From: Ceratothoa steindachneri
Taxonomy: Eukaryota > Arthropoda > Malacostraca > Isopoda > Cymothoidae
NCBI GenBank assembly: GCA_963969495.1
Contig: OZ018323.1
Span: 78,819,685-78,883,684 of the forward strand
Direction of reading: 5' to 3'
DNA length: 64,000 bases
A program made the translations under genes and the position numbers. Below, piece after piece: positions 1 through 10,861 of this stretch. The notes beneath the pieces are model-generated. The model was not told the DNA's origin. It saw nothing but the letters and a program-made list of their open reading frames with translations, and searched no databases. Each line of letters starts with the position of its first letter. The first letter of the stretch is position 1.

Positions 1-1079
1 CGAGTCCACTGTTCGACGCTTGGTGGCCAAATTCGAAGCAAAAGGGTCGATCAACAACCAGCCAACACCCGTACGTCGCCGAAACGCAAGGTCTGCTGAA
101 AACATCGCTGCCGTAAATGAGAGTGTACGGGAAAATCCGAGGCAGTCGATTTCTCGTCGTTCACAAGAACTTGGCCTTTCTGCAACTTCAGTTTGGCGAA
201 TTATGCGTAGTGACTTGGGTTTGCACCCGTACACAATCCATCTTACCTAGGAACTTAAGGTAAACGACCATAGACAACGCTGTGTGTTCGCTGATTGGGC
301 TCTAGAGCAGTTGGAAGTTCCCCAAATTCCCCCCCCCCCCAATCATCTTCAGCGACGAGGCCCATTTTTGGATGAATGGATTTGTGAACAAGCAAAATTG
401 TCGGATTTGGGACGAAAACAATCCATATAAGATACACCAGTACCAATTGCATCCCAACAAAGTCACTGTTTGGTAAAGATTTTCGTCTAACGGAATCATC
501 GGTCTGTATTTTTTTTAGAACGAAGATGGGATTGCCATAACCGTCAACGGCGAGACCTACAGATCGATGATAAGCAACTTCTTGTGGCCTCAACTGGATT
601 ATATGCCTGATATAGATACTGACGACATGTGGTTCCAACAGGACGGTGCTACGTGCCACACTGCACACTCCACGATAGACATTTTGCACCAGCGATTTCA
701 GGGAAGGGTCATCTCGCGCGGCGGCGACGTCAACTGGCCACCGAGATCATGCGATTTAACGCCATTAGACTACTTTCCTTGGGGCTACCTTAAATCGCAG
801 GTCTATACCAATAATCCGCAAACAGTTGATTTCCTCAAAGTCAACATAACAAACATCATCCAGCAAATTCAGCCAGATTCATGCGCTAAAGTCATCGAAA
901 ATTGGGCCTCCCGAATACGTTCCCCAAGCGAAGCCGCGGCGACATTTGAACGACGTCATATTCCACACTTAATGCCATAAAATGTACTTTCAAATTTAAA
1001 TTAAATTTAGTGCATATTTCACACACAACTTGTTTTATTTACATTTAAAAATCGAGCGACCTTATTAAAAGACCCTATA
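1..1079 (+). mobile_element. Degenerate DD41D-type Tc1/mariner DNA transposon, left part outside the window
   Basis: The stretch holds a broken transposase reading frame followed by an AT-rich tail and a terminal block near 1050-1079 that looks like a right inverted-terminal-repeat end. The left end lies before base 1, so the full element length and target duplication cannot be read. The spacing of the second and third catalytic aspartates (41 residues between them) assigns it to the DD41D branch of the IS630/Tc1/mariner superfamily rather than to classical mariner (DD34D) or Tc1 (DD34E). Confidence 0.8.
2..980 (+). pseudogene. Broken DD41D mariner-like transposase
   Basis: A cut-and-paste transposase relic. 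The N-terminal helix-turn-helix half reads from base 2 to a stop at 248-250. The same frame continues to about 330 (residues such as ELKVNDHRQRCVFADWALEQ). It then shifts at a 12-C tract (329-340) and resumes at 342 with IIFSDEAHF. Two further in-frame stops, TAA at 474-476 and TAG at 516-518, precede the intact 3' part ending at 978-980. All three catalytic aspartates survive: codons at 354-356 (SDEAHF), 642-644 (QQDGATCH) and 768-770 (TPLDYF). Three stops plus one frameshift mean it cannot make an active enzyme. It is unrelated in strand logic or function to the host gene. Confidence 0.85.
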
Positions 1080-2743
1080 CAAGGAGGGTAAAGTGGAGAA
1101 AGGTGAATGGAAGAACTACAGGTGGATATGAGTGTTGTATGGAAAAGTTCTGATTGGGATATGTATAAGAAGGATAACAGGGATTGATAGTAGGGGATGT
1201 GAATGTGTGTTTAGAACGGGTAGGATGTGTGGAAGGGTATGGTAATGGGTGTATTTGCACTGAGAGAGTTGAAAACACAAAGGATAAACTGGGATTGTGT
1301 AAAAGTATGTTGTAAGGTAATGGTTTCGGGTGAAAAATGTTGGATTGATTGTTGTTGTTGGTGGTGGTGGCGGGGGGGGGGGGGTACAGCCAGGGTTGGC
1401 ACCCCCACGCTTTTAAGTGTCTACTAGAATGTATCGTGAATGATGGTAATACTACAGAGGAAGCAGATAGCGACCACAATTCATTTAAAACAGTAAATAT
1501 CCCCTTGCTTTCAATAATGGGATCCATAAAAAACTCTTCCCACGATCACCGCCATTTGAAAGTACCTGTGCTCGCCAGGACCGGATAACTTTATCCGGAG
1601 TCCCTCGCTCCTCCATTTTGGACACAGTTAAGGGAAGTTGGTCCCTAGAAAAAGGATGGCCGCTTGCTTCGAGACGGCCTGTGGCCAATGCTTGGTTACT
1701 ACTCCTGAATCGCTGTGGCCGCCTACTGACAGGTGGGCAGGTAGGGAGGGAGCTCGAAAGGGGCAAGGTTTGGATAGAGATTTCGAATTAGAGCAAGGCT
1801 GGGGAAACTCCACTCAATTTGACGGCCCCTTGGGGGGGGAGGGCTATTCATCGCAATTAAGGGCAGATGGGTGTTTTATGGACAAGTTTGGCCACTATTT
1901 TGGGGATGTGAAAATTAACGGAGGCTTCACGGTGGTCATTCTCGCTCGTGGAAGCGTGGATGTAATCTCGTTATTTGGGGTGGGTAGTTTAAGGTAGTGG
2001 TGGGGTATGTATGAAAGGGAAGGGGGTAATGTGGGATGGATTGTACCGAGCCAATTGGGTCATAACATTTATGGTTTAGGGATGGGAGAGACGCAGGGTT
2101 TCGAAACAATGCAAACAGGCAATCTTCCTATAACCTATCAACACTTGGTTTGATTTCGATTGCCTCTATCAAAAGTTGTACTCTCTGTGCTCTCCCTTTT
2201 TTCAGTCCCATCATTTCCCCTCCCTCAATCGGTTTTAGAACGACCCCTCTTCTGCTCTTATGTCTTCTGCTCTTATGTCTGGCCTTATTCATGAATAAGG
2301 ATCCCTGTGCCTCTTTTTCCCCTCTCCCTTCGGATTATATCTGATTCCTTAATTAAAAGTGATCACACTTTACTCCAGGTTAATAAAGTGGATCAAAATG
2401 TGATTTCGATAGATGGTGTTTTTATAATTTCACTTAAAATTCTCGCTCCATTCACCGCCTCAATAAGTGACGAAATCTCGAGATCCAGCGAGACGTGGAA
2501 GTGGTTTGGATGGAGGCACGAGCCTCGAGAAGCGTCAGAGTTATATGGAGGCAGGGACCATGTCGAATCGCTTCGTCAGAGAAATTTGGAATGGCCGCTG
2601 CCATCTATCTGGTTTTAATCAGAGTTCGTGGCCACGGATGGAACGTGCAGGAAGTCACGTAGGGACACTTCTTAATCACTGGCATCCAATGCCTAAGTTA
2701 ACCCACCCAAGTTAGGGCAGAAATTCGCTGGGTTTTTCATCTG
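1080..2743. other. Unassigned sequence without a supportable gene
   Basis: Only short overlapping reading frames without recognisable domains occur here. A TTG/GGT-rich stretch with a 13-G run lies at 1345-1384. The first 250 bases are GGA/GTA-rich and resemble, by eye only, the kind of sequence seen near the family C LINE relic at 51.4 kb. No splice-flanked conserved coding block was recognised. Confidence 0.5.
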
Positions 2744-2756
2744 GTGTGTGTGTGTG

Positions 2757-2809
<53 letters not shown>
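2744..2809. repeat. Compound (GT)n(TA)n microsatellite
   Basis: A run of alternating GT changes through one ATG step into about 25 TA units. Translations across it give meaningless IYIYIY or VCVCVC peptides and were not annotated. Confidence 0.97.
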
Positions 2810-2811
<2 letters not shown>

Positions 2812-2990
2812 TTTAATATTAAATTTAATATTAGTTTTATTCTTTAGGTTTTGTCCACATGTTAAAACAAAAGGGAAAAACAGACGACACAGTGATTTGA
2901 GCACAAATATTAGGTTGGGGGTGAAAAATATGTGAAATGTAGGCATATTAACAAACTGAAATCTGTTGATGGGGAGAAAGTCAATGGAAA

Positions 2991-3922
2991 ATGTTTAGGT
3001 TATTTACATCAATGGATGTTATCAGTGGGGTTCCTCAGGGATCAGTTCTCGGTCCATTATTATTTGTCATCTATATAAACGATCTTGGGGAGACAGTTAA
3101 TAAAAAAGTGTCAATTTTTGCGGATGATACCAAATTAGCAGCTGTAGTTAAAGATATTGATGATAATTTTAAAGTGCAGGGGGATTTAAATAAATTGTTA
3201 TCCTGGGCACATAAGTGGCAAATGACTTTCAACCTTGATAAGTGCAAAGTTATTAACATGGGAAAAGATAATAGAGAATTTAACTATGAAATGGATGGGC
3301 ATTGGCTCAGCTCAGTAGAGGATGAGAAAGATCTAGGAGTAGTAATAGATAAGTCATTAAGGTTTTCTAAACAGTGTATTGAAGCAAGAAATAGGGCAAA
3401 TAGAGTGCTGGGTTTTATTAAGAGAAATGTCATTTACAAAAGTAAGGAGGTTATTCTTAAACTCTATAACTCTTATGTTAGGCCACATCTAGAGTACTGT
3501 ATACAGGCATGGTCCCCACATTTTAGACACGATATTAACCTTCTCGAGTCAGTGCAAAAAAGATTATTCCTTCCCTGAGGCACCTTGAATATATAGATAG
3601 ACTGAGGGTATTAAATATGTTCTCGTTCGAAAGGAGGTGTGTGAGAGGGGATATGATTGAGCTCTTTAAATTTTTTTCTGGGATAGATAAATTGGATGTT
3701 AGCAAGTTTTTTGAGTTAGATGATGGAAATCGGACTAGAGGTCACCACTTGAAAATTAAAAAGCAAGGGTGTAGGTTGGATTTAAGAAAATATTTTTTCA
3801 CCAATAGAGTGGTAGACTTCTGGAACAAATTGCCGCCGAGGGTAGTAGGTAGTCCAAATTTAAATGTATTTAAGAGTAGTTCGGATGAGTTTATGGGGAG
3901 GGAAGTTTGTGATGGTTCCTAA
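2991..3922 (+). pseudogene. CR1-like reverse transcriptase (partial, one frameshift)
   Basis: The relic encodes the C-terminal part of a LINE reverse transcriptase, which copies its own RNA at a nicked chromosomal target. Visible RT motifs are GVPQGSVLGPLLF (from about 3024), the catalytic FADDTKLA (about 3117), and GKSK-equivalent FNLDKCKVINMG, then KDLGVVIDKSLRF and SYVRPHLEYCIQAWSPH. The first open segment ends at 3578. The protein continues after a frameshift near 3560-3570 with LEYIDRLRVLNMFSFERR through DLRKYFFTNRVVDFWNKLP to a stop at 3920-3922. The endonuclease half is absent, so the copy is dead on arrival. Assignment to CR1-like rather than another LINE clade rests on recognised RT pattern, not on a search. 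Confidence 0.85.
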
Positions 3923-4080
3923 GTTTTGTATATATTAATATTGTTTGTATATATCTATAGCTGCATGTTTTAGTTCTTGACAAGCCTTGATGGGTGATAC
4001 CCTTGTTTCTGGATGTAATCCTCTGGATGAAGTTTTCTTGGGAGTTTGGTTGCCTTAAAAAAGAGGCCGTTTGACTCGGA

Positions 4081-4262
4081 TGACCTATGATGAGCCCTTG
4101 TGGCTTTTGTCATCTGTTGTATTATGTTGTGGGGGACTTTGATTTTGTCTTTCCCTGGCGATGGTGCTTTTTGTGGGTGGGTTTTGACGGATGCGGATGA
4201 CCTTTGATGGGCCCTTGTGGCTTTTGTCATCCGTGAAATTATGTTATGTTATGTTATGTAAT
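4081..4262 (+). repeat. Duplicated 3' end unit and ATGTT/ATGTA tail of the CR1-like LINE
   Basis: A unit containing GAGCCCTTGTGGCTTTTGTC at about 4091 recurs at about 4210 as GGGCCCTTGTGGCTTTTGTC. It is followed in both places by an ATTATGTT string. The second unit runs into ATGTTATGTTATGTAATG repeats. CR1/L2 elements characteristically end in such short tandem repeats, so this marks the true 3' terminus. Confidence 0.75.
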
Positions 4263-4477
4263 GTAATGCTGGAAACATATTCGGTAGATGTTCACCCTTG
4301 ATCCAAATATAGGTTTAACACTGACTGAACTGATGATGGATGACCTGTTTATTTATATCGATCACCTTCGATTCGAATATCATTTCTGCCCCAACTTAGG
4401 TAGGTTACAATTCAAATATGATAGCAGGGTTTAGCGCATAAGTCAGTTAGTCAGTCGAGCAGTATGTTGGTAAGAAT

Positions 4478-4480
<3 letters not shown>

Positions 4481-4539
<59 letters not shown>
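4481..4539. repeat. (TG)n microsatellite
   Basis: About 29 uninterrupted TG units. Confidence 0.98.
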
Positions 4540-4540
<1 letters not shown>

Positions 4541-4639
4541 TGGCTTACTCCGTCAACAGAATCGATCTTAAAGGTTGAGTGAACCGAAGCGTGTTCCAAA
4601 TCCAAGCAACCAATAAAATGTGGGTTTAAGGTTTCCGTT

Positions 4640-6400
4640 CCTTCGGGGTAGTTTTATTCTGGGGGCAGGAGATAAATGTGACCCCCCCTCCCTTAAACAG
4701 AGATCCTTGTGAGTTTGTCGGCTTCTACAAGATCCTTCCCTCCCGTCATAGCAGCAAGTGTTTTTAATTATTGTTACAAGTTTTGCACCTTCCCCCTACT
4801 CCTCTCCCCTTGTCTAGCTGCGTGCGCCCTTGCATTCATCCATGTAGCAAGATTTGTTTACACGATGTCGAGTAGAAGATGTACGTGTGTTTACAGACGT
4901 GGAAACTATTCCGGCACGTGTTTCAACAGGTTCTAACTTCTCGCCTCCGGTGAGAGTGAAGACAGAACCTCTCGAAATAAGTCTCCGACTGAAAGATCTA
5001 AACAGTTTGGGAGTGGCGTGTAAAGGCCTGCAGCGCCCTGCCGCAGACCGGAAGAAGTGCTCATATTCCAAACGGCGCTTCACTCACTACGGACGGAGTG
5101 CCGGAAGTAAAAGCCGCCCTGAAAAGTATTTCCTCCTCCTCCCTGCTGACCTAACCACTACCTTTGCATCTTGTAAACGCGAGCGGGACTCAGTTCGATT
5201 CATCACAACGGATTTTTTGCTTGTCTTCCGCCGCATCTTCCACCTGGGCGTCTCACGCGCACAATTGTGATGCACCTTTTTCTTCGGTCTCTTTACAGGC
5301 AGACACAAGGTTCCTTGCGCTCGCGTACGAGTGTGTAAATAGTTTCAGATTGTTGAGTCAGGTCAGAAAGTGTGGACAACCTTTAATTTTGTACTTCCTT
5401 TAGAACCTCCCCCCCCCCTCTTCTTTTCCCACTTTACGGAATATACTCGTGTGGGGTGTGATTCGTGTTTTCCGGGGTTTCAATTGTGTGCGCCGCTTAT
5501 CCCACTTCTGTCCTTTCTACCACCTGACTATAACCGCTCAGATGTTTCCCACACTACATTTAGGTTCTGCTCTCACGTCCCTCTCCCGCCTCCCTCAACT
5601 ACCATTACCCCACATTTTACGAGAGGGGGAGAAATTAAAGTGGAGCGGCTTCTTCCCCAGATCGATTTTCCCCGAGATTCGGCAAGGTGTGCGTGCACTC
5701 AATTGTGTATTCGCGCGCGCGTTTATCAGAACTGCCATTGCCCAATTCGCTAGATCAGCCACCCATTCTTGTTCGGAGGCGGGGGTCGGTGTGCGTCGAA
5801 ATGAGTACTTACGCGCGGTTATTTATTCGTGCCCGGAGTTCCCCCCGTTCCCCCACGTCACTCTTCAAAAGGAGAAACGTCCGTGTGGGTGTCGGACTTG
5901 AAGGAGGAGAAGTGTGGTGCGCGTGCACCCACTCATTATCCATCTATATTGGAATTTCCTTTGGGTTCAGCTGAGGACAAAGCCCTAGTCCCGTTAGTAG
6001 TGCTCTCCCTCCACCCCTCACCCCCTATTTCGCACTCTTTAATCCTCAACTCGCCCACCTACCTGGTACCCACGCTCTCCGAATATTTGGAGAGGCGAAA
6101 TTGTCGGAAGAGTCTGTGTCATCTTATTCCCTCTCATGTCTCTTGCTTATTTTTAGTTCTATTTTATTCTTTTCCCAAGTACTGGTCATTGGCCCCATTT
6201 TGATCTGCCCTTTCTTCCGCCGACTCATTTCCCCTTCCTATCATCCCTTGCGTGTATTCCGTTGCTCCTTCGGCTTGGAAGGGATGGGAAAGGGTCGGGG
6301 TGTCTGTTCATCCGTCGTGGGGCCCTGCCTGCATTCCTGGCGGAACCTCCTGACCTGCGCGTGCTCCGATGAACGGGACACACTTTGAAGCTCCCGCTTT
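4640..6400. other. CpG-rich unique region, role unknown
   Basis: This block is richer in C, G and CpG than its surroundings, with CGCGCG runs near 5710 and 5810. It carries several overlapping open frames on both strands, the longest 150 codons (5449-5901) and 138 codons (4854-5270). None shows a recognisable domain. The pattern would fit a promoter and 5' untranslated region of a neighbouring gene, possibly upstream DOT1L, but there is no direct evidence of transcription. Confidence 0.3.
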
Positions 6401-6801
6401 AGTCTCGGTCCCGTTAAAGGGTCTGAGAATTTATTTTATTTTTTTTAAGCGAAACGCAAATGTATAAAGAAAGTGCCCCACCGGGAGAGGTTGGGAGTTC
6501 GACGCAGGTGGCTGTGACTACTTCACGGGGGGTAAGTGGCAGCAAGTAGGGCTGCTCCACGCACGTCTGTCCTCTACCCCCACCCCTGGGCCATCTAGTA
6601 GGCTGCGCCTCTACTCGGGGAGTTGCCCGTTCCAAATGATTCGATGGCACTATTTATAGCAAATTTGTAAGTCAGGTAAATTTTTGTGCGTCATAATCCC
6701 ACCGAGAGATGGAGCTAATCCGATGCAGTGCCGCGCTGTCTTTAGTTTAGAATATACCCTCTCTTCCTCTTCTTCCATGGGAGATGGAGGGAGAGTGAAA
6801 A

Positions 6802-6860
6802 GTGTGTGTGTGTGAGAGAGAGAGTGTGTGTGTGTGTGTGTGTGTGGAGTGGAGTGGAGT
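6802..6860. repeat. (GT)n(GA)n(GT)n(GGAGT)3 compound microsatellite
   Basis: GT units, then GA units, then GT units, ending in three GGAGT pentamers. Confidence 0.93.
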
Positions 6861-7694
6861 GTCAACTTGAAATCAGAGTCGGGTCAGGAGACGCGGGGTC
6901 GAACGGAGACAGGTCGACATTCCGGTTTCCCAAGTTTCGGGTATACTTGTCGCTTTTAATCCCCCTCCCCTCGTTTTCCATATACTCCAAGGGCACCTGC
7001 GTTTGTTCCTCAGTGAGTTCAGAGTACAATTAGTCTCAACTTTCTATCGGAAATCTTTCTTGAAGATCTTTTGTTGGGGGGATTGGGGGGACTCGGTTTG
7101 GTTTCTTTAAATAAATAATTTCTGCTTGGTGTACACGCATACGTGTGTACATATCTATACACGATGGATAAGCTCAATGATAAGGCCGTATGGGATTTAT
7201 AAGGGTTTGTCCTTTTGTCATACCTAAACACATACAGATAAAGGCCGTTATTTTGATGTTGTTTTGTGTCTTTCGGTCAGTTTATTTTCTTCTTGTGTTT
7301 GTGCCTGGTTTTTCCAGAAAGTAAATTTCTTGATTCGGGTGAAGTGGGAGTTATAATTTCTTGCAATTTTTCTGTTTTTTTTTGGCATTGATTCCATAAC
7401 AAGAACGAAGTGTGGGTTTTCGTCTCAGGATCTCCTCAGTCCTTTATCTTTCATAATAATCATCTCACTTTATAATTACGCATAAGTGTGCGTGAATGCC
7501 TCGAGAGGGGGGGGGGACCCCTTGGTTCTGGCAACTAAACATGGAAAGTGTAACTACGCCATTTTCCCCCAGTCCACGAGATATTGGGGGTGCGAAGAAT
7601 TTATGGGTATGATGATACCTTTGCTGATGTGTGGTTGGACATGTCGGCCAGTAATATAGGCCCCACCCTTGTTACCTACTATGTTGTACAATCA
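6861..7694. other. Unassigned sequence
   Basis: No conserved coding block, RNA gene or clear repeat was recognised. A 10-G tract occurs near 7507-7516. Confidence 0.4.
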
Positions 7695-8349
7695 ACCTCT
7701 CTCACCCGCCGCTCTTCCTGGCGGCATCCGCGTCTTCAATGAACGGGAAAACTGGCTCGGACGGAGGCAACGAGTAAAGATCAACGGGATAGCGTCGCAC
7801 TGGGTGCCCCTCAGTAGCAGGGTGCCCCGGGTCTCATTGTTCGGGCCTCTATTGTTCATCGTCTACATCGATTATATAGACGAAGGATTAATATGCTCGA
7901 TAGTCAAGTTCGCCGACGATAGCAAGCTAGGTGGTAGTGTGAGCTCGCGAGGAAGAGTGGAACGCCTGCGAAATATCCTTCTCAGGATAGGTGAGTGGTC
8001 AGAGAGATGACAGATGCCATTAAACCTTGATAAGTGCAAGGTAATTCACATCGACCATGCTAACCCTCGGGGAAAACTACTTGCTAGGCAAACAACTAGA
8101 TACCACTGTCCTTGAGAAAGATTTAGGCGTGCTAATCAGCAGTGATCTAAAATTCTCCAGGCTGAAAAGAGGGCCCAGCGAATGCTGGGGTACATAAAGA
8201 GGCATTTTCGCTTCCGAAATGAGCAGATTGTTCTCGCCTTGTACAACTCTAATCCGGTCACACCTTGAATACGCCGTACAATTCTGGTCCTCAACCCTGA
8301 GGAAGGACATTGAACGGCTGGAAAGGGTGCAGGCCAGAGCCACAAAAAT
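7695..8349 (+). mobile_element. CR1-like LINE reverse-transcriptase relic with a short family-A splinter at its 5' edge
   Basis: From about 7746 the sequence encodes a decayed CR1-like RT: ENWLGRRQRV, SLFGPLLFIVYIDYIDEGL, the catalytic FADDSKLGG (about 7912), GEWSER followed by a TGA, LDKCKVIHI, then frame-shifted RMLGYIKRHFRFRNEQIVLA and a thumb ending with ERVQARATK at about 8347. It differs clearly from the CR1-like copy at 3 kb and belongs to another subfamily. The 50 bases before it (7695-7745) instead resemble the family A RT segment at 27410-27450 and 11805-11850, so the 5' junction is chimeric. The 3' side is cut off by the family A element starting near 8350. Confidence 0.75.
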
Positions 8350-9531
8350 GAGCCCCGTCCCCGGGAGGGGTGGCCTTAAATGGCGGCACCTGGCTGTGCC
8401 AGCCCCGTACGCACCCCTTACAGAGCGGGCCACTGCGAGGGGTGATTAGCATTTGCTTCCCGTAAAAAAAATTAGGGTCACCATGCCTAATGATGATATA
8501 ATAAAAAAATCTCCACAATTTTCCCTCGTCTACCGTCGGCGCCGCCCATGGACAGCTCCACAGAAGAAATGCCCCCCCCCCCCTCCCAGTGCTCTCGCAA
8601 GGGACCCTCCAAATCCCTTTAACCGGAGAGGAAGCTTACTCGTCTCCTTCGCCTATGGGTGTAGGGGACTCCCCCCTCAGCCCTTTGTCTGGAGGTGCCT
8701 TCAGGCGCCTCGCTCTTTCCAGCGGCTGCCAAGAAAGCCAGCAGGCACCCAATAGCCGACCCCTCCCCATTGAAGCGGCTTGGTAGTGCAAACCATCTTA
8801 GGGGGGCGAGGGAAAATAGGGCCCATCGGCCGCTTCCCTCAAGAGACCTGCTGGCTCGTATACAGACTTAGCGGGGGTCAAGGCTGTGACTCCCCATACT
8901 TGACTCGTGACACTGCTGCCAATGGGACTTGTGATCTACTGAGGGGAGGGATGAGACTCCCTCCCCCGAGAGAGACATCGTCCTTGAGACAATCCAGCCT
9001 CAGACGGTAGGGCGTTCCATGAGGAGGAATTCGGACTAGGCGCTAAACACCGAACTCAGGTCCTCCTCAAAGGGCTCGGGTCTCCAAAGCAGTACAAGGA
9101 AGGGAGGGATCTCCTCCGGCTGGTGCCCCTGCGACCGCCAGGACCTTCTCCATTTCGGAAAAGGACCTTGCTGAGGCCGGTCCATCCGGCCTTGGGCCTC
9201 CTGCCGGCGCATTGGAGAAGTAGGTTCATTCCCCTTCCTCTCCTAAAAAAAAACAAACAAGCAGAAGACTAAAAGGACTCGGGACTCCTCTCCACCGCGG
9301 GTGTTGCGGGGACGGATAGGTCTGCTGCCAATTCGGTAAGCGACCAAGCCATGATCGGCACATCCCGCCCCTTTCTCCTCCCCGGGTGCGGAGCCCCTGA
9401 CTAAGACCAGTAGTGCTAGGGCGCGGAGCGGAGCCTCGATTACATCGGGGCCCCTCATTCAGAGACTACCCTGCGTTTTCGAGCCCGCTGGCTTAAAACG
9501 CTTCCTGGTTATTCGCTCTACTGATGGCAGC

Positions 9532-10683
9532 ATGATGGCTAAGGGCAACATGATCCATCGGAGGAGAGCTTTAGCTAGTGTGATTTGTAGAGTGCCGAAG
9601 GTGACCCGTTTCTCGAACGGGAGCCTTTTGGCTAATGCGTCTAATCGTTCCGAGGCTGTCATGATTAGTGCCCTTCGGACACTTGATGGTACGCCTGTGA
9701 GTGTGACGCCTCACTCTACCATGAACATCGTGAAAGGAGTAGTTTATGTGAGGGAACCAGTGGACTACTCCATAGAAGATATCACCTTAGAGTTGGCCGA
9801 CCATGGGGCGGTCAAGGTCGAACGTGTGATGAGAAAACAAGGGGGGGGGGGCTCGAGACCCACCCCTACACTCTTCGTCACGTTCGACTGCGACAAGCTC
9901 CCTGAGTCAGTGCGTACCGGTTGGTATCGCTACAGCGTGAAGGCATTCGTGCCACTTCCGCGGATGTGCTATTACTCCCACCGTTTCGGCCATACTAATT
10001 GCTCCTGTCGATGTGCAAAGTCAGGGTTACCCGAAACCTATGTAACTTGCTCCAAGGCCGCACCCAATAAGTCCAAATCATGTGTGGCCAAGTGTGTCAA
10101 TTGCCGAGTGCTGCACCCCGCTTCTTCGAAGCAATGTTGTATCTCCTTGAGAGGGAAATCCTGTCCGTTCACGCTCAGGATCGTCACCCATTTCGCGAGG
10201 CTAAAGACTTGGTCCTGGCGGGCCCGGCGCTACCCTGGACGTCCTATGCCTCAATGTTGAAAAAGACACCCTCTGCTCCTGGCCCATCCATGCCTAGGAG
10301 TACGGTCGTTTCCGCGCCCATTTGAAACCCTTCTGCGGGTTCTACCGACCACGGGCACTCCCCTGGTAAAGCTGGTGGCACAAAGGGTCCACACCCAATC
10401 CCGGCTAAAACCAGGACTCCCCTCCCTTTTCCCCAGCGTGACCGTTTCCCGTAAGGCGAAACGGCCACGCGCCTCCACTGAGTCATTACACTCACAGGAG
10501 GCAAAACCGATGAATTTGGTCGCCAGGCCATCTTCCGGGGTTCCTAAAGCTGGCCCCCGAAAGGAGGACAGCAAGAAAGGAGCTTCGGCTCTTTTGCCTA
10601 CGCCCAGTGGTTGGCTGGGTGGCTTGGAGACGGTAAATCCTCAAAAAGAGGACCCCGCCTCCGAAGCCGCCCCGCTCCCCTAA
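9532..10683 (+). pseudogene. Family A ORF1: gag-like nucleic-acid-binding protein (decayed)
   Basis: ORF1 proteins of these LINEs coat the element RNA and carry CCHC zinc knuckles. The open segment 9532-10260 contains ITLELADHGAVKVERVMRKQ, KAFVPLPRMCYYSHRFGHTN and a Cys-rich stretch CVAKCVNCRVLHPASSKQC. In the first knuckle the second cysteine has become serine (CYYS, against CYYC in copy 2 at 25819), so this knuckle could not bind zinc. An 11-G run at 9841-9851 lies in the coding region where copy 2 has GGTAGGGG. After frameshifts the C-terminal part continues at 10375-10683 with a basic SRKAKRPR stretch. Copies 1 and 2 agree across both parts, which supports a real ORF1 of this layout. Confidence 0.75.
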
Positions 10684-10861
10684 GGTTTCGAGGCGGAGGA
10701 AAAGACACGCATGGCGACCCTAACCTCCCGTAATAAGTCCTAGAATGCGACAGCGCATTGTCCGGTCAACAGCGCCCGGAGTTCTGCCACGGGAAGTGTA
10801 TGTCATTCTCGTGAGGGTCTTCTCTTCGAAGTGGTATCCCGCGTCTCCTCTGAGCTAGGCC

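Larger units (their letters stand above)
2985..4262 (+). mobile_element. 5'-truncated CR1-like LINE fragment with short-repeat 3' tail
   Basis: The 3' half of a CR1/L2-type non-LTR retrotransposon: reverse-transcriptase palm, thumb and C-terminal region, then a 3' UTR of about 340 bp ending in a short pentamer repeat instead of poly(A). The 5' truncation inside the RT is typical of incomplete target-primed reverse transcription. The copy is the least decayed LINE in the window. Confidence 0.88.

Noticed and set aside
2737..2946. Open frames through the (GT)n(TA)n tract
   Set aside because: Translation of a dinucleotide repeat.
4854..5270. 138-codon frame in the CpG-rich block as a first DOT1L exon
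   Set aside because: No similarity to the expected N-terminal helices of the DOT1L catalytic domain, and no in-phase donor matched to 30341.
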